Source: Tulasnella sp. 424 (lineage: Eukaryota > Basidiomycota > Agaricomycetes > Cantharellales > Tulasnellaceae). From it: a DNA stretch of 64,000 nucleotides. The stretch is from positions 831 to 64,830 of the forward strand of contig WSUB01000074.1 of NCBI GenBank assembly GCA_019633425.1. The letters run 5' to 3'. The translations under genes and the position numbers were made by a program. Of the stretch, positions 11,763 through 24,155 are shown one piece after another. Each line of letters opens with the position of its first letter. Positions within the stretch are counted from its first letter, which is position 1. The notes under the pieces were generated by a model. The model did no database searches, was not told where the DNA came from, and worked only from the letters and a program-made list of their open reading frames with translations.

Positions 11763-12597
11763 CTATGCCTTTGCCATCAATAAGTTTGCCGACTTCACTA
11801 AGAGGTAGAAGCATGCAATGTTCGTCGACATCCAGATCGCCGACCTAGATGGACAATCCAATTATTTCGAGGTTGCAGAAGATCATCAGCACGCTTCTGG
11901 AAAAACCTTACCTGGTACCATCCATCCCTGGGCTTCTACTATTATTGTAGATATAGAGGTAGTTGTAAGCGCACCGAGCAACGATCCTAGGACCAACAGT
12001 GCACCACGGACCCTCGGTTAGCCATTTCCGGGCATCGTCGTCCCGCAGTGACAGCAGCACATACAGGTAAGCAGCGACTAGGTTCGTCGTCTTGGCGTCG
12101 ACCCCAAAGGTATTCGCAGCGATCTGCGCAAAGCATCGTCCCCTTAGCTCAGACCAGCACGTCCTCTGGGTACAACAAGTTCTTTCTTAACATACAATCG
12201 TCCCCAACCAAAAAGGGAAATTCTCAGTTCCATTCAAATGGGCACTCTCCATTCGCCTCAACTGTTCGAGCACCGGCTCTGGGATCTCTTTCTGCTGGCA
12301 CCGGTCGATGGCCATGCGGGGCTCGGAGCTGAATCCCCAGTTAGTCTTCGTTCCCTCCGACAAAGAAAGATAAGCAAAGATATACGGCTTACTTCAAATC
12401 TCCTCGGGGGACATTTAAGACCCTCCTGGCCGTACCAACCTAAGAGCGCGCGTACATTTACTTCATGAGCAACCCCGCGTCATATGGTATACAAAGCCCC
12501 AAAACGGTACCTTTTGAGCGTGCGGCCATTGCACAGTGGCCCAAAGTACAGGGACCGCATACAGAGATAGTCCGGGAGTGTCAAGGCTATATGGCAT
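11763..12597 (-). CDS. MAPEG-family membrane protein, copy B
   Basis: Exons 12511-12597, 12393-12439, 12196-12328, 12065-12123, 11912-11986, 11763-11844; 160 aa, with exactly the same exon lengths as copies A and C. All donors are GT here (GTACCG, GTAAGC, GTATGT, GTATGT, GTAAGG). The MAPEG signature is kept (LRRMESAHLNGTENFPFW, IAANTFGVDAKTTN, ARCAYNYLYI). No stop or frameshift was found. A frameshifted fragment of the separase 3' end lies 5' of it at about 12790-12960. A membrane glutathione-dependent enzyme is the family expectation; substrate unknown. Confidence 0.75.
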
Positions 12598-12789
12598 GGC
12601 TTTGACGAGCAATTGGAAAAGTTGGTCTGAGCGAAGGATTAATGCACTGGCGGTGGTCATCGTCATGTATTACGAAATCGTTCATTTCCCACTCTATATA
12701 TAGACTTGGGGGGCAAACTCACTGGTGACGCTGACCACTGGCAATAGACTTATGTATAGAGTGAAAAGGGAACAGGAAGCTCGGGGAAA

Positions 12790-12965
12790 TGACCAAATAT
12801 TTGAGATTGCACGATTCTCTCGCTTCAGCTATTGCTTGGACGACCAATACCGTAGTACCACCACTCTTCTTTTTGCCTTTACAATCAGTCGCAACTTGGA
12901 TAGAACAGCAGACAGCACCCGGTCGATCTCACAATCCACCACGTCTCCTTCCTGGCGCCGCGGGG
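12790..12965 (-). pseudogene. Decayed copy of the separase C-terminal exon
   Basis: Reading on the minus strand, this segment aligns with the last separase exon (14401-14641): the (E)IDRV.SAVLSKLR part is still readable, after which the frame shifts and a stop appears. It lacks the catalytic exon and is not part of any intact gene. It lies upstream of MAPEG copy B, where the intact separase end lies relative to copy C. A shorter trace is seen at about 11460-11495. Confidence 0.7.
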
Positions 12966-13232
12966 GATGATCATGTGGTGTGGAGGGTGTCAAATTTTGG
13001 CGTCAAATCCACAACTTCGAGTTGTTAAATAGCCGGAGGGTCTGTTTTCTGCCGGGGATCTCAAGGATTGTATCCGATTCGGACAGGGCTATAACGGGAC
13101 TCCATCTGTAAACGTTTTCCCCCCATCAAAGGGAACAATGCATGGCAACAGATCCGAAGAACATATCTCGCCGCAGGCATCAAGCCACCGGGGTGGAAAA
13201 GAGATCTTATTGCAAATAACGCCAGAGTTGGC

Positions 13233-14056
13233 CTATGCTTTTGCCATCAACATGTTCGCCGCCTTCACTAATAGGTAGAAGCATGCAATGTTCGTCGACA
13301 TCCAGGTCATCGACCTACAGATAACCATCAGTATGCTCCTTGCAATTCAACAAGAACCCCTCCTCTTACCTAGCACCAGCCATGCCTCGGCTTCTACCAT
13401 CATTGTAGATATAAAAATAATTGTAGGCGCACCGAGCAACGAACCTAGTCCAATCGAACGCCCCAATTAGTCATATATACTCGGGCAGCATGGTCACCTA
13501 GTGACAGCAGCACGTACAAGTAAGCAGAGACCACGTTCGTCGTCTTGGCGTCGACCCCAAAGGCGTTCGCAGCAATCTGAGCGAATAAAAATCCCCCCTT
13601 CAGTTCAGACAGCGCGTCCTCTGAATACCACAAGTTTTTTTTTTTAACGTACGATCGTCCCCAACCAAAACGGGAAACTCTCCGTTCCATTCAAATGCGC
13701 GCTCTGCATTCGCCTTAATCGTTCGAGCCCCGGCTGTGGAATCTCTTTTGTCTGGCAACGGTCGATGATCATTCGAGGCTCGCAGCTAGATCCCCAGTTA
13801 GTCCTCGTTTTCTCTGACAAAAAAAAAAATTTAAGCCAAGATATATGACTTACTTCAACTCTCCTCGGTGAACTTTTAAGGCGTTCTTAGCTGAAACCAA
13901 CTAAGAGCACGCGTGCAATTCATGAGCAAACCGCGTTCGTGGACCACAGAAGCAGCTGCAAAACGTTACCTTTTGAACATGGGGCCATTGCACGGTAAAG
14001 AAAAGGCCGATGACCGCGTACAGAGATAGCCCGGGAGTGTCAAGAGTGTATGGCAT
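13233..14056 (-). CDS. MAPEG-family membrane protein, copy C
   Basis: Exons 13970-14056, 13854-13900, 13653-13785, 13518-13576, 13370-13444, 13233-13314; 160 aa. Exon lengths match copies A and B exactly although introns vary from 55 to 76 nt, which is strong support for selection on the spliced product. The MAPEG core is present (LRRMQSAHLNGTESFPFW; IAANAFGVDAKTTN; ARCAYNYFYI; final helix ending LLMAKA). This copy sits directly downstream of the intact separase gene, so it is probably the ancestral position of the array. Predicted integral membrane protein with four helices; reaction not assignable from sequence. Confidence 0.75.
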
Positions 14057-14400
14057 GTGTTTGAAGTACGATTAAGGAAGGTAGTCTGAGCGAAGGTGGT
14101 TGGAAGGCCTGGTACTAAGGAATCCTTTTGGCCACATTCTTCATCGCTCTATATAGACGTATCATGATTGCTCGAAATAGTTGGGGAACTGCCGTTGTTG
14201 GGGGACATATACGTACTTGTTGCTCTCTGATGACTAACGCTGACCAAAAAGTAAGGCGTTTAAGGGGCAGGAACTCGGCCAAATGACCGAGACCCCAGGC
14301 ACGTCGGTCGACGACCGTGAACAAACAGAAAAACAAGACAGAGATAAATAAATAATATAAATGTAAAACAGAAAGCGAACACATTCTTTTAGAGCAACAT
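14057..14400. other. Gap between separase 3' end and MAPEG copy C start
   Basis: 343 bases holding the separase 3' flank and the promoter of MAPEG copy C, with CTATATAG near 14148, similar to CTCTATATATAG near 12691 in unit B. No gene seen. Confidence 0.5.
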
Positions 14401-17400
14401 TCAAAGGTAGAACGGAATGCCATAAACAACAGGAGCAGCCCCAGTCAAATATTTCAGCTTGCACGACTCTCGCGCTTCAGCCACCGCTTGGACGACCGAC
14501 ACCACGCTATTATCACTGTTCTTGTTCTTGCCTTTAGCATTAAGATGATCACCGTCGATTCGCAGCTTGGAAAGAACGGCGGACGCCACGCGGTCGATCT
14601 CGCGGTCCGTCACGTCCCAAAGGTTTGCAACGAGTGTCGGGCTGCGGAACAGAAAGTCCGTGTCAGACATCCCCAGAGTAAAACTCCGTCAACCCCAAAA
14701 AGACTTCAACTTACCACCCAGCCAACATATAATGATTAGGTGTTCCAATTCGTTCGAAATCCCCCATCTCGCGAAGTGCACCTGATGAACAACCCCAGAG
14801 CATTGTCGCAGCGCATCGGGGCAGGTTTCTGATCTTGTGCGAACGGACGTATTGATGACCTGCGGCATGACCAAAGTAACTATGGGCCAAAGAGAGTCAG
14901 GGAAGTAACTAAAAGCAAGACGTCAAAAGAGACTCACAGCACGAGATCACTCCTCTGGAAGCCCTGCAGCATTTCTTCCTCTGTTGGAGGTCGCCCCGCA
15001 ATCCCCTTCCAACCCAGCTTCTCCAGCTCCTTGAACTTGGGTTCAAAGGTCGTCTGTGTAGTCTTCAGGTCTCCACTCGGGTTAAGGACGTAGAAAGTCT
15101 TCAACGGGTCTACAGTCGTTCGATCTGGCGGAGGGGCCCCCGTGGACGATCGGGATGTAATAGCTTGCCCTTGCTGGTAACGGACCAGGTCCACACGATC
15201 CAAGAGGAACGATATTGAGGGTATTCGGCTAACCGACCTCCCTCGAAGGACCGGAATAGACTCCCATGGCAGGCCTTGCAGGTTCTTGTCCAAGACGAGG
15301 AAGAGGTGGTGGTCTGGGTGCGTTGTGGATTCCCGTCGACTTTTGGCCGAATATTCTTCAAGAACTGTTCGCAAATCCACAACAACCTAAAATGTGAAAT
15401 CCATCAGTAAGAGATTCGCTCGAAACAAGTCACCCGAACACTTGCCTGATCCAGGTCTATCTCCGATAGAGCGATGGGAGCACCGTGCAGTTGGTATAGG
15501 TCGAGGACAAAGTAAATCAAATCTTCAATTTCCTCGTCTCGGCATTTTGGGGAGAGATTGGAAAAGCATTCCACGATGGCGTCATCCAGTCGGAGATGGA
15601 GATTGGACTTTTTATCCTGAGGTACAACTCGGTTTCTTTTGAAGACTTTGTCGATCTTGGTCCGCAGCGAATTCAAAGCTTCCACCGAGATGTCCGAGGG
15701 TTCCGCGAGGATGGTCTGTTATGAAGGATGTCTCAGTCGCTAAAAGAGGTCCGGACTAGGTCGCCAAGCAACTCACCTTGAAGGCTCCAAGCCAACAAAA
15801 CTCGATGTTCTCCAACAATTCCTTAAGACGAACGTCCAGTTGACCCCTATCCGACCACCAACTTGCTCGACCATCCTTGTCTTGTATATCTTTTGCGTTC
15901 TTTGCCGTCTCGTCGTTCAAACGAATGATATCCTGGAGCTCTTCGATGGCTTGCTCGTACGTCAGCTGCTCGTCTTCATCCTCGCCCATTTCTCGCCGGC
16001 CTTGACGATCCAAAGGCAAGCAAAAAATCAAAGGCTCGCGACGGGCCCGTTGACGAGATATGAAGAGAGTTTGCTTGTCGTCTGTAACGCTGATATTGAC
16101 CACCGTCCAGTGTTCCGGTAGCAAATCCACCGTCGAGCATGCCAAGCCTTCCGGATCCAATGTTTCGGAACGGTATCGTTTCTTCACCATCTGCCAGTAC
16201 GCCTGCATGCTCGTTTCGTCGATGTCATCATCTTCGTCATCAGATTCGGGGGCAAATAGCAGGCGCCGAGCACCCGACTGAGTTGCAGGGAAGGGGGATC
16301 CGTTGGCGTTCATTGTTGGCCATGCAAGATCACTGGCTTGACTGATGTTCGGGAACTTGTTGTCAATGCACTCGAGCATCTCGCGTCGGAGAGTCACAGC
16401 AACAGAAATATCTACGGAACAGAGGGTTAGTTGACGGACCAGTATCTAGCAAACAACAGATCATTCACCCAGCAGAGCAGCGGCAATTAAAGCATTATTC
16501 TTGCCACCTTTGCCCAAAGACGTCTGGAAAGCCCGGAGAAGTCCCAGAGAAAGGGCAGCTTCACGAACTTGTTGCACCTCACCCCGAGACCCACTCAGCT
16601 CGAGACCGGTCCAGAAGAATTTTTCCGCATTGATGACGCTGGCGAGAATATCGCGTGTGGACGTTGGGGGCGCAATCCCATCGCTACTGGACATCCCCAT
16701 AGGAAGGACCATGGCTGAAGTCCGACAAGTCAATTATGAGCCATCCGCGCAAAAATAAGAGGGGCATACCAGATTCGGTCAGGGAGCTAAGGAACAGATC
16801 TGCCTCGAGGCGAGCTTGAACTTCCTCCAAGGCGAGCTTGCCCATGAGGGCATTTTCCTCGACCTGTTGTCCATCGCATAAGCTTTGTTACCCTAGGATG
16901 GATTATCTGGGCACACTGACCTTCGCTTCCACACATGCCGGCAAAGCCAAGAATCTGTTGAGGAGATCATCATACATCGGATCTTCACCAGCTTCCGTTC
17001 GAAGGAGCCAGACTGCAAGGGTTGCGAGGTTAGCACCGAGACAATCTTGAGTAAAGCGTACATACTATGCTGTCGTAGCACGGATGCCAAAACGGCAGGA
17101 GCGACAGAGCTTGTCACCATGGCGCCGTCACTTGTCAAGGCCGCTCCAGACGAAGGCGTCACCAAGGAAGCTTCGGTCTCGGCAAACGTCTTTTCGAGCT
17201 GATCCAGCAGCTGGCTTGCAACCCCGTAGATACGCTTTGCCTCTTCGGGTTCTTCGTTCCGAAGACTATAGTTCCCTTGAAGGCGATGCAAGTCTGCCAA
17301 GTCAGGACCGAGGACATCGGGAATCTAAACGGAAAAGATTGAGTTAATCGGGTCCGTCTGTCATATGCACCAAGTAAAACCTACCTGCTCCCAATGATAG

Positions 17401-20400
17401 GCTGCTTGAACAAGCAGATCATGACCAGTGTCTAAGCGACCGACTGCCAACTCCTTCTCCGCCTCCTTAGCCAATGCGCGACTAATGAGCAGGGGGGCAT
17501 TGAGAGATGTCGCAAGTTCATTGGCTCTTTGGGTGAAGAACTCGGAGTTCTTAACTGATCCCCGGATATGGTGGAGACGACCGAGAGCAAACAAGCCGGT
17601 AACAACGCCGTCTGCGAGTCGCCAGTGAAGACCGTCCATCATGGCATCCCAGATTCGAGGACTTCCTGGTTTGCCACCGGAAGAGGTCGCCTGGTCCTCT
17701 GCCGAAACTTGGAACGGATTTGGCGACGAGGATGACGCGGGCAGGGCGGGTTGCCGGAACTTCGTTAAGGTTTCCAGGGCTCTGTTCCACAGTCGGAGTG
17801 CTTGCATCAAACCTGAGATTGCCGTCGTCGTATTGTCCTGCGGATCATTCGTCAGTCAAACGTTTTCAATTAGTCTGAGTGTAACTGACCCTAGACAGCT
17901 GGATGGCAGCATAGACCGTGGCGGCTAATGCGCTTCTCTCTAACGCGGTGATGCGGGATCGTGCTCGAACGATTGTAGGCGCAGTCTTGTCCGGAATGGC
18001 CAATGTTTCGGAAAGAGCCACAGCCTCGCCGTACTTCAGCAGTCTGACCATCAAGTCCGCATAAGCCCGTGCTGAGAATAACGAATTAAGGTCGACTCAC
18101 GCTTCATCCGTGCACTCAGTGAGAGCTAGAGCCTCGGCCCACCGAAGCAAGAATATTGCCCGGACTTCGGTTGACATGCTACCGACGTCGACGCTGGGAG
18201 AACTGCCAGCTTGTTCATAAGTGGCGACTGCACGATCAAGCTTCCCAATTTTGACGTATTCTTGAGCGATCGCCACGGAAGTGAGTACAAAACCTGTGTT
18301 GGAAGATCGGTGAGAATCATGAATAAAAGGGGCTCTGGAACCGCTTACTATCTATCTTCCCAGAGAAAGACGTCTTCTGACATAGAGTCCGCATGATATC
18401 AAGGAGCTCCACACGGTGAAACACGTGTCCGAGCAACCCAAGGAGATTTGAGAGGCTCTCCAACTTGCGGTAGAAGCGGTCTTCGTCGTCCAGAACGATC
18501 GCATGAAATTGCGGGACCTCCACTTTGAGGTTCGCCATTGCTTTTGTCAGGCCTTCAATCGCACTCGGTTCTGCGATGGCGAGTCAGTGAGTATGAAAAG
18601 CGAGGATTGAATTTAGGGTCTCACTTTTTGGCGTTTTCGCTGGTTTCTGATTTCGAGAAGTTCCTCCCTTCGGCTTTGTGACGGTGCTCCGGCCATTCGG
18701 TTTCGAGTCTTTTGCGGACGCGGAAGTCTTTTTACTGCTTCCCGCTTTCGCTGGACTCGCTTCAGCGGGCTGTGTAACCATCCCTCGGAGAGCCTTGATG
18801 GCTTTGTTTGCATGCTGAAGGATGATTGTTGTGCTATCCTCCGCGTCTTGTCGGCGGTGCGCTTGAAGGGTCAACAAGATCTCCAGAGAGAGTGTATACT
18901 GAGGCACGAAGCTTGACAGTTGAGTATCCCTTCCTAGGTTCTGAAGACGCGACAGACGTGAGCAACGGCATTGAAAGCGGGTGACGTCACTGCTAACCTG
19001 GGTTCCAAGCAATCCCGTAACGACCATCGGGCTTCCGGCTAGATTGGCATCATCCAACGAGTACGCGTACTCGAGTATGCGTAGCAGCACCCTTGAAGTC
19101 AACATTGAACATGAGCCATAAACCGGTCAGAAGTTGGAGAGCACGCACCTCGCCCTCCGAATAGGATACTCCCCAGCTCCAGAGTATATATCTTTCAGTT
19201 CCTTTAAGAGGGTCCGGACGGCAACCGCGGCGTCCTCTTTATGAATAACTGGATCAAGTATTAGGACTTGGAACTCCAGTATAGCGCCAATCACTTCCAA
19301 AGGAACTCCTGCTTGCTCCAGAGGACGCCGCAGTGTTCCACTTTCGCTTCCACCATCTTGAAGGAGGAAGAGATCGTAAGTGGCTAGTGAGGTCAACTTT
19401 TCCAGAATGGCCGCAAGTCTTGGCTCCGATTGCATGACAGATCGCACTGGTTGAGACCTTGAGGCGGAGACGAGTTTGTCAAGAGATGAACGAGGTGTGG
19501 CGCAGACGGCCCGAACATAGGCGTCATACGCAGCCTAGTCAATAAACGAGATAAGTATCGATCAACGACGTCGAGGGGCACCATCTTACTCTTCTGTCGC
19601 CGCCTCGTGCTAACGCATATCCACAGAGCTCCAACCTAGAAGGTATATGTCTCTCTCGCAATGCCTTCCATGCCTCTGGGTCTTGCTTTTCGACTGGCTG
19701 CTCGTCGGTTTGGGTTACTTTGCAAGCATCATCATACCATGCTAAAGCCTCCTGCCCAATCTTGGCCGCACTGTTCCAGAATGGGGCAGACGCTGCCTCG
19801 TTCCCTCCATTTATGAGTTGAGCGGCTGCGTTGTGGAAAGCCGCAGATGTGCTTCGAAGGGTCTCTGCGCAGCGAAGTTGAATCTTGGGCGGAAGTGTAG
19901 ACGATCCTGCAGGGGCCGGGTCTTTCGTGATTCGGGCCAAAGTGATCGCACGTTGGAGATAGGAATACGCCGGCTTCACGACAGCAGGATTACTCTTCCC
20001 CTCGGCCTTGGGTCGAAGAATCAACTTGGAGAGAAGGAAGAGACCATCTAGTGTTCCGCAGAGAAGGTCTTCACAATCCCGATCTGCGTACAGAATGGAC
20101 TAAAGGGGACGTCAATCAACCAACGAAGCCAATCCAGGTCGCCAGGACACTCACAGAATCATCGCCTTTTCTCTTCTGCAGAACATCCTCACGTAGCTTG
20201 ACTACTCCCTCCAACAAGGTCTTTGCTGCTTCGGTCATCGAGGACGTCTTCCCGCTTTTGAGCTCCGACTGTAATAGATTTTCGCATGCCGCAGCGACCT
20301 CATCCAATGCACGGAACACGTTCTTCACCGATGCCTCGTCCTCTTTTCCTTTGGTGAGGAGAACCAGGCATCGAGGTAACACGCCAAATGCCGCCGTGAG

Positions 20401-22343
20401 GTGCTCTGCCCCATTATCGGTTTCCGAAGACAGGACGGTCGCAGCGCGTTGCAAAGTTAGACAGCATTGCGCTGCAGACATCTCCGAGTTTCCTGGTATA
20501 GTTTCTGTCGTCGCCTCAGCCGGTTCGTCAGATTTCGCGTCGCCCGCCGGTTCTTCGAGGAGGGTCGATATTCGGGTCATAAGGTCGACGTCGTTCAACT
20601 GGTTCACATGAAGGTCAGAGAACAAAAAAGGCCTTTTTGCCACGAGATATCTTACAAATCGGGCAAAACGGGTCCAATACTCGCAAGCTGAAGCAAACCC
20701 GGGGCCTTGAAGCATTGTTTGTGCAGTCATTGCTCCAGGCTGTTGCAAGGAAGGCATCTCCTTTGCCGTCTGAACTAAAGTTTCAAAGAATGCCGAGACG
20801 TGTTTCGCATTCGCCACATCGGATTCTGGAAGCGAGCAGGCATGCGAGCCAAAGAAGTGTTTAGGTTTATCTGTTGCAGCGAGGAAGCAATCACGCATCA
20901 TACCTGGATCATCTTTCGCTTCCACGGCCTTGGCAAACACCTTGGCACACTTAGTGGCTTGATTCCAGAATGTCGCCGGGTCCAACATATTGCATACTAT
21001 CAAGCATTTCATGGCCCATAGTCTGATTTTGAACAGGGAATAGGCCGGAAAGCCATCGACCGAAGTTACTAAACGGGCTGCTTGGTTCAGGGCCCCTGAA
21101 AGTTTTGTTGGATCCACTTTCGAAGCAACGTAAAATGGGTACCAATCAAAAAAGTTGCCCGATTGGTTGATAACCTTCTCAATGACCTGAAACCGTTGTG
21201 GAAGCTCGAAACAGTAGATTAGGGAGACCATGCGCGAACACTCACCGGGTCTGCGTCCTTGTTGGCAACCTTCGCCATCGCAGTAAGAGAGTGCAAATGG
21301 AAGTTGAGAACAAGATTGGGAAGTGCTTCGTCTAACTGAGACCCTTCAGGGGGTAGAGGAAGTCCGTGAAGGGTCTGATGCGTCGAAAGAAGCGAAGGTG
21401 AGGCACGAGCGGCGGCTGATCGGGAGGTGCTAGTGGCCTTGGACTTGGGTCGCGATGGAGGGCACAATTGTTCCGACTGAACCGCTGCAGCAGCATCTTC
21501 GGAAGTTGGGGTAGGCACATATGGTGCCGTCAGGCCTGGTTTCATGTCTTCAAGTGCACTGAGTGCGACGTCATACTAGATATAGATTATGAGTACACCA
21601 TAGAATCACACATCGAACTCTCTTACCAACTCGAGCGTGATCAACTTTGCAACCAACGCGCCAGCAGCTTTCTCAAAGTCCAATGGAGGTCGACGTCCTT
21701 TGCCAGTCGTCCGGACGTCGCGTAGGGCAATCTGGCACGAGACAGCCATCCGGCGGACTGCTTCCAATGTATACCCGTCGGGTCCGGATGGAGGGTCACT
21801 TGGAACTGCTGGTCGCTTCCCTGCTGCCTTGGCGGATGGCTTGGTGCTCGGGGGTGGAGCCTTTGACGCCTTCCACCCGGCCTGGACAACCGCTGAGAGA
21901 CTGGAAGATGCGGAGTTGAAGGCCTTCATCGCTAAGTTTAGACGTTCAGCTTCATCGACTTGCGGATCGTTGCCTGTTCGAGATGATCCGGCCCCATTCG
22001 ACGCGTTCGTATCTTCAGTGGTGGACGGCGTAGAGGGCTTCGGTTTAGAGCTTGATGCCGCCTTTGATAGACCTTGCGCCTTGGAGGTTGGAACGTTGCG
22101 CGAGGACGTCGTCCGTGGTATGGCGTCTGTCGCGGTCTTCCCTCTCGAAGTTGAAGGACCGGTCGATGGCCCCTCCAATCGGACCGCCGCTAGTTTTTGA
22201 GCCAGATCATCTTCCTGGGTCTCCGTAGGTTTGGATTGCTCTCGAGTCGAAGAGCTAGTCGCGGCTTTCTTGGAACGCGGTGCTGCTTTTGGTGGGACGG
22301 TTTTCGCAGAGGTGGTTGCTTTATTCCGAACGAGGGCAGGCAT
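14401..22343 (-). CDS. ESP1: Separase (caspase-like cysteine protease that cleaves cohesin)
   Basis: Twenty exons: 21627-22343, 21246-21575, 20155-21186, 19590-20099, 19149-19534, 18998-19091, 18625-18940, 18349-18570, 18101-18293, 17890-18043, 17385-17837, 17066-17324, 16921-17012, 16770-16863, 16469-16714, 15777-16411, 15446-15715, 14938-15386, 14715-14879, 14401-14641; 2285 aa, within the usual separase size. The N-terminal 240 residues are Ser/Thr/Pro/Lys-rich, then a long helical repeat region, then the C50 protease domain. The catalytic His is in YFGH (about residue 2155) and the catalytic Cys in WGCSSGAL (about 2181), followed by LVANLWDVTDREIDR. Also diagnostic: LFISRQRARREPLIFCLPL and LQGLPWESIPVLRGRSVSR. 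It cleaves the cohesin kleisin at anaphase. Intron 17 has a GC donor. The intron at 18941-18997 is in frame and could be retained. Confidence 0.93.
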
Positions 22344-23059
22344 CGCAATGAAGAGAAGTGCTACCGAAGCAGTGACAACGTCGATGAGACTTCACTAGAC
22401 TTCTAGGATGGCAGTAGCGAGGGCCAGTGTCGAGAGTTGGACAAAATGAGAGCTAGGAACAATCGCGGTCAACAAACCAACTTCAGACGCGAACATGTGC
22501 GGTTCGAACTCTACTCTCCCGCGACGCCACTGCACACCAAACCGCATGCAGCACTAGTCCTCTTCGGCACGGTACCTTCACCAAAGCTCAGGATAGTACC
22601 TCCGTATCTCTTTGCTACATATCCCTTTTAGCAAGGACGCTACATAGAACCTGGTCTGGGCCCTTTCTGTTTGAATTTTCCGGCCACCTAAATGTCATTG
22701 CAAAATCGTTGACCGACCAGCCTAGGCTGCTCAAGTGCCTAGTGTACTCCATCTACGTTGGTCGTATGTAACGTAGGAAATGAGGTGCTGAACGCAAGAA
22801 GCTGGAAGTCCAAAATGTGTGACAAAATGTGACGAGTGACCATACGCGTGACGTTGGACTTAAAACATCTGAACCAGATGCACCAGCGCAATCCCCCCAA
22901 ATTCATCATGCGAACGCCTTTGACGAGAACTCACCATACTACGAGACTTGCTTTTGGAACCAGTGACACCTTCATGCACGAATCTACCGACAAACGCTCC
23001 GCCAGAATGTGCCTCAATTGCTCCTACTCTCGCGGCTGACCCCGACCAAGCCAAAACCG

Positions 23060-24155
23060 TGATTGTTTATGCCGCACTTTCAGCAACGCCTTAGACCCAA
23101 ATGGATTGTCGGCAGGTACGGGAGAAGCTTCTCTCAGCTTTCCACTGAATACCTCGTGAGACTGCGCTTCATTCCAGATCAAGGCTGGAAGGGATTATCT
23201 TCTGCGATTCCGGTACCTGATGCAGGAGTTCTACCGACAATCCCTGGACTCCAGTCTCATTTGTCATCCATATTTGGTACGCAAAGCACCGTATTAGACC
23301 AGAAAATGTGTTTCGGATTCTTTGACGGCGTTACCCGACGGCTTCCATACAAGGATCTGCCAAGTGGGTCGACCAGGGTCTGATAGATCGTACAGAAAAT
23401 CGGGGAACCGGTTTCAATCAGCGACCATAGATGCGTATCAGTCAGATGCACGGATGCGGTCATGGGTTCCGGGTAAGGGTCTTAGGTGGGTGTGTTACGC
23501 CTGACTATTTGTACTCTTACGGTATGCGAAGGCGGACACAGTCACGGGTTATCGCTGGCAATTCCATGGCGCCCATAATGATTGACGGGACCCGCCTGGA
23601 ATAGAAATGTCGCTGGAGGGTCAATTTGAAGCTCAAGATTGGTTCAGGGTGGAAACGGGACGAGACTATCGTTGTGTGTCACAGTTTTGCGCAAGTGCTT
23701 CACGCTTGTTCGACGAATGCGCCCTTCATTGAACGATCATGTTGAATCATTTAATCGCTAGCCAGACATATGTATTGGATTGAATAGTTGGTACTTATTT
23801 GATCTTAGCTCTGACGCTGAGACAATATGCTAATGAACGCGCCTAGTTTGGCCGCCGGAACTGCGAATTGGCCCTGCACGTCTGGCCAACAGCGGCATCC
23901 GCACTCCCGCACGAATTATTGGCAATCCTCGTGACTGAATCTCCGGGAATACCATGATCAGGATCAATATCTCAATTTATTAAATCCTCAGGCGCCTACC
24001 TCAGTTTCTGTCTACTCGTCCAAACATAGTAAGCTTCGCAGCGCCCCTGGCCGCCGCCTTCCGAACATCTTTTGCGGGGCTTATGCCGCTTTGCACGATG
24101 CATGCATGTATAAATTCGAATTTTTGCTGAACTAGAATCAGCATCATTCATCACG
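23060..24155 (+). repeat. Dispersed repeat upstream of SSP1 (partner at 40565-42183)
   Basis: Collinear similarity with the 5' flank of SSP2: shared blocks such as CTGGAAGGGATTATCTTCTG (23187 and 40699), TAGCCAGACA (23760 and 41260) and the promoter next to the ATG. The partner carries an extra stretch (about 41540-41990) that is itself a copy of SSP 3' flank, so the two loci share a segmental duplication later reshaped. Confidence 0.7.
24109..24114 (+). promoter_or_regulatory. TATA box of SSP1
   Basis: TATAAA followed by TTCGA, 47 bases before the ATG. The same motif with exactly the same spacing precedes SSP2 and SSP4. Confidence 0.65.

Larger units (their letters stand above)
10300..14110 (-). 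repeat. Three tandem units of MAPEG gene plus separase 3' flank
   Basis: Unit A about 10300-11510, unit B about 11520-12970, unit C about 13000-14640. Shared landmarks recur in the same order, for example GTCAAATCCACA at 10326, 11530 and 13009, ATCAAAGGGAACAATGCA near 10437, 11650 and 13126, and CGGTCGATG near 11081, 12302 and 13760. Each unit ends on its right side with sequence derived from the end of separase: intact in C, decayed in B, a trace in A. Confidence 0.8.
22344..24155. other. Long intergenic region: separase promoter, then a dispersed repeat and the SSP1 promoter
   Basis: 22344-23050 holds the separase upstream region and nothing else that I can support. From about 23060 to the SSP1 start the sequence is a copy of 40565-42183. 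No intact gene is seen; the short minus-strand reading frame near 23257-23463 is only partly matched in the other copy, which has a stop. Confidence 0.6.

Noticed and set aside
18072..18100. 29-nt intron in separase using the first CAG acceptor
   Set aside because: Too short and wrong phase; the next acceptor (GGTCAG, intron 18044-18100, 57 nt) restores the frame.
21637..22200. 187-codon plus-strand frame
   Set aside because: Antisense shadow of separase exon 1; the minus strand has the family-consistent N terminus.
23257..23463. Minus-strand frame conserved in part with 40818-41102
   Set aside because: Part of a duplicated non-coding segment; the second copy has a stop within the matching part and no domain is recognisable.
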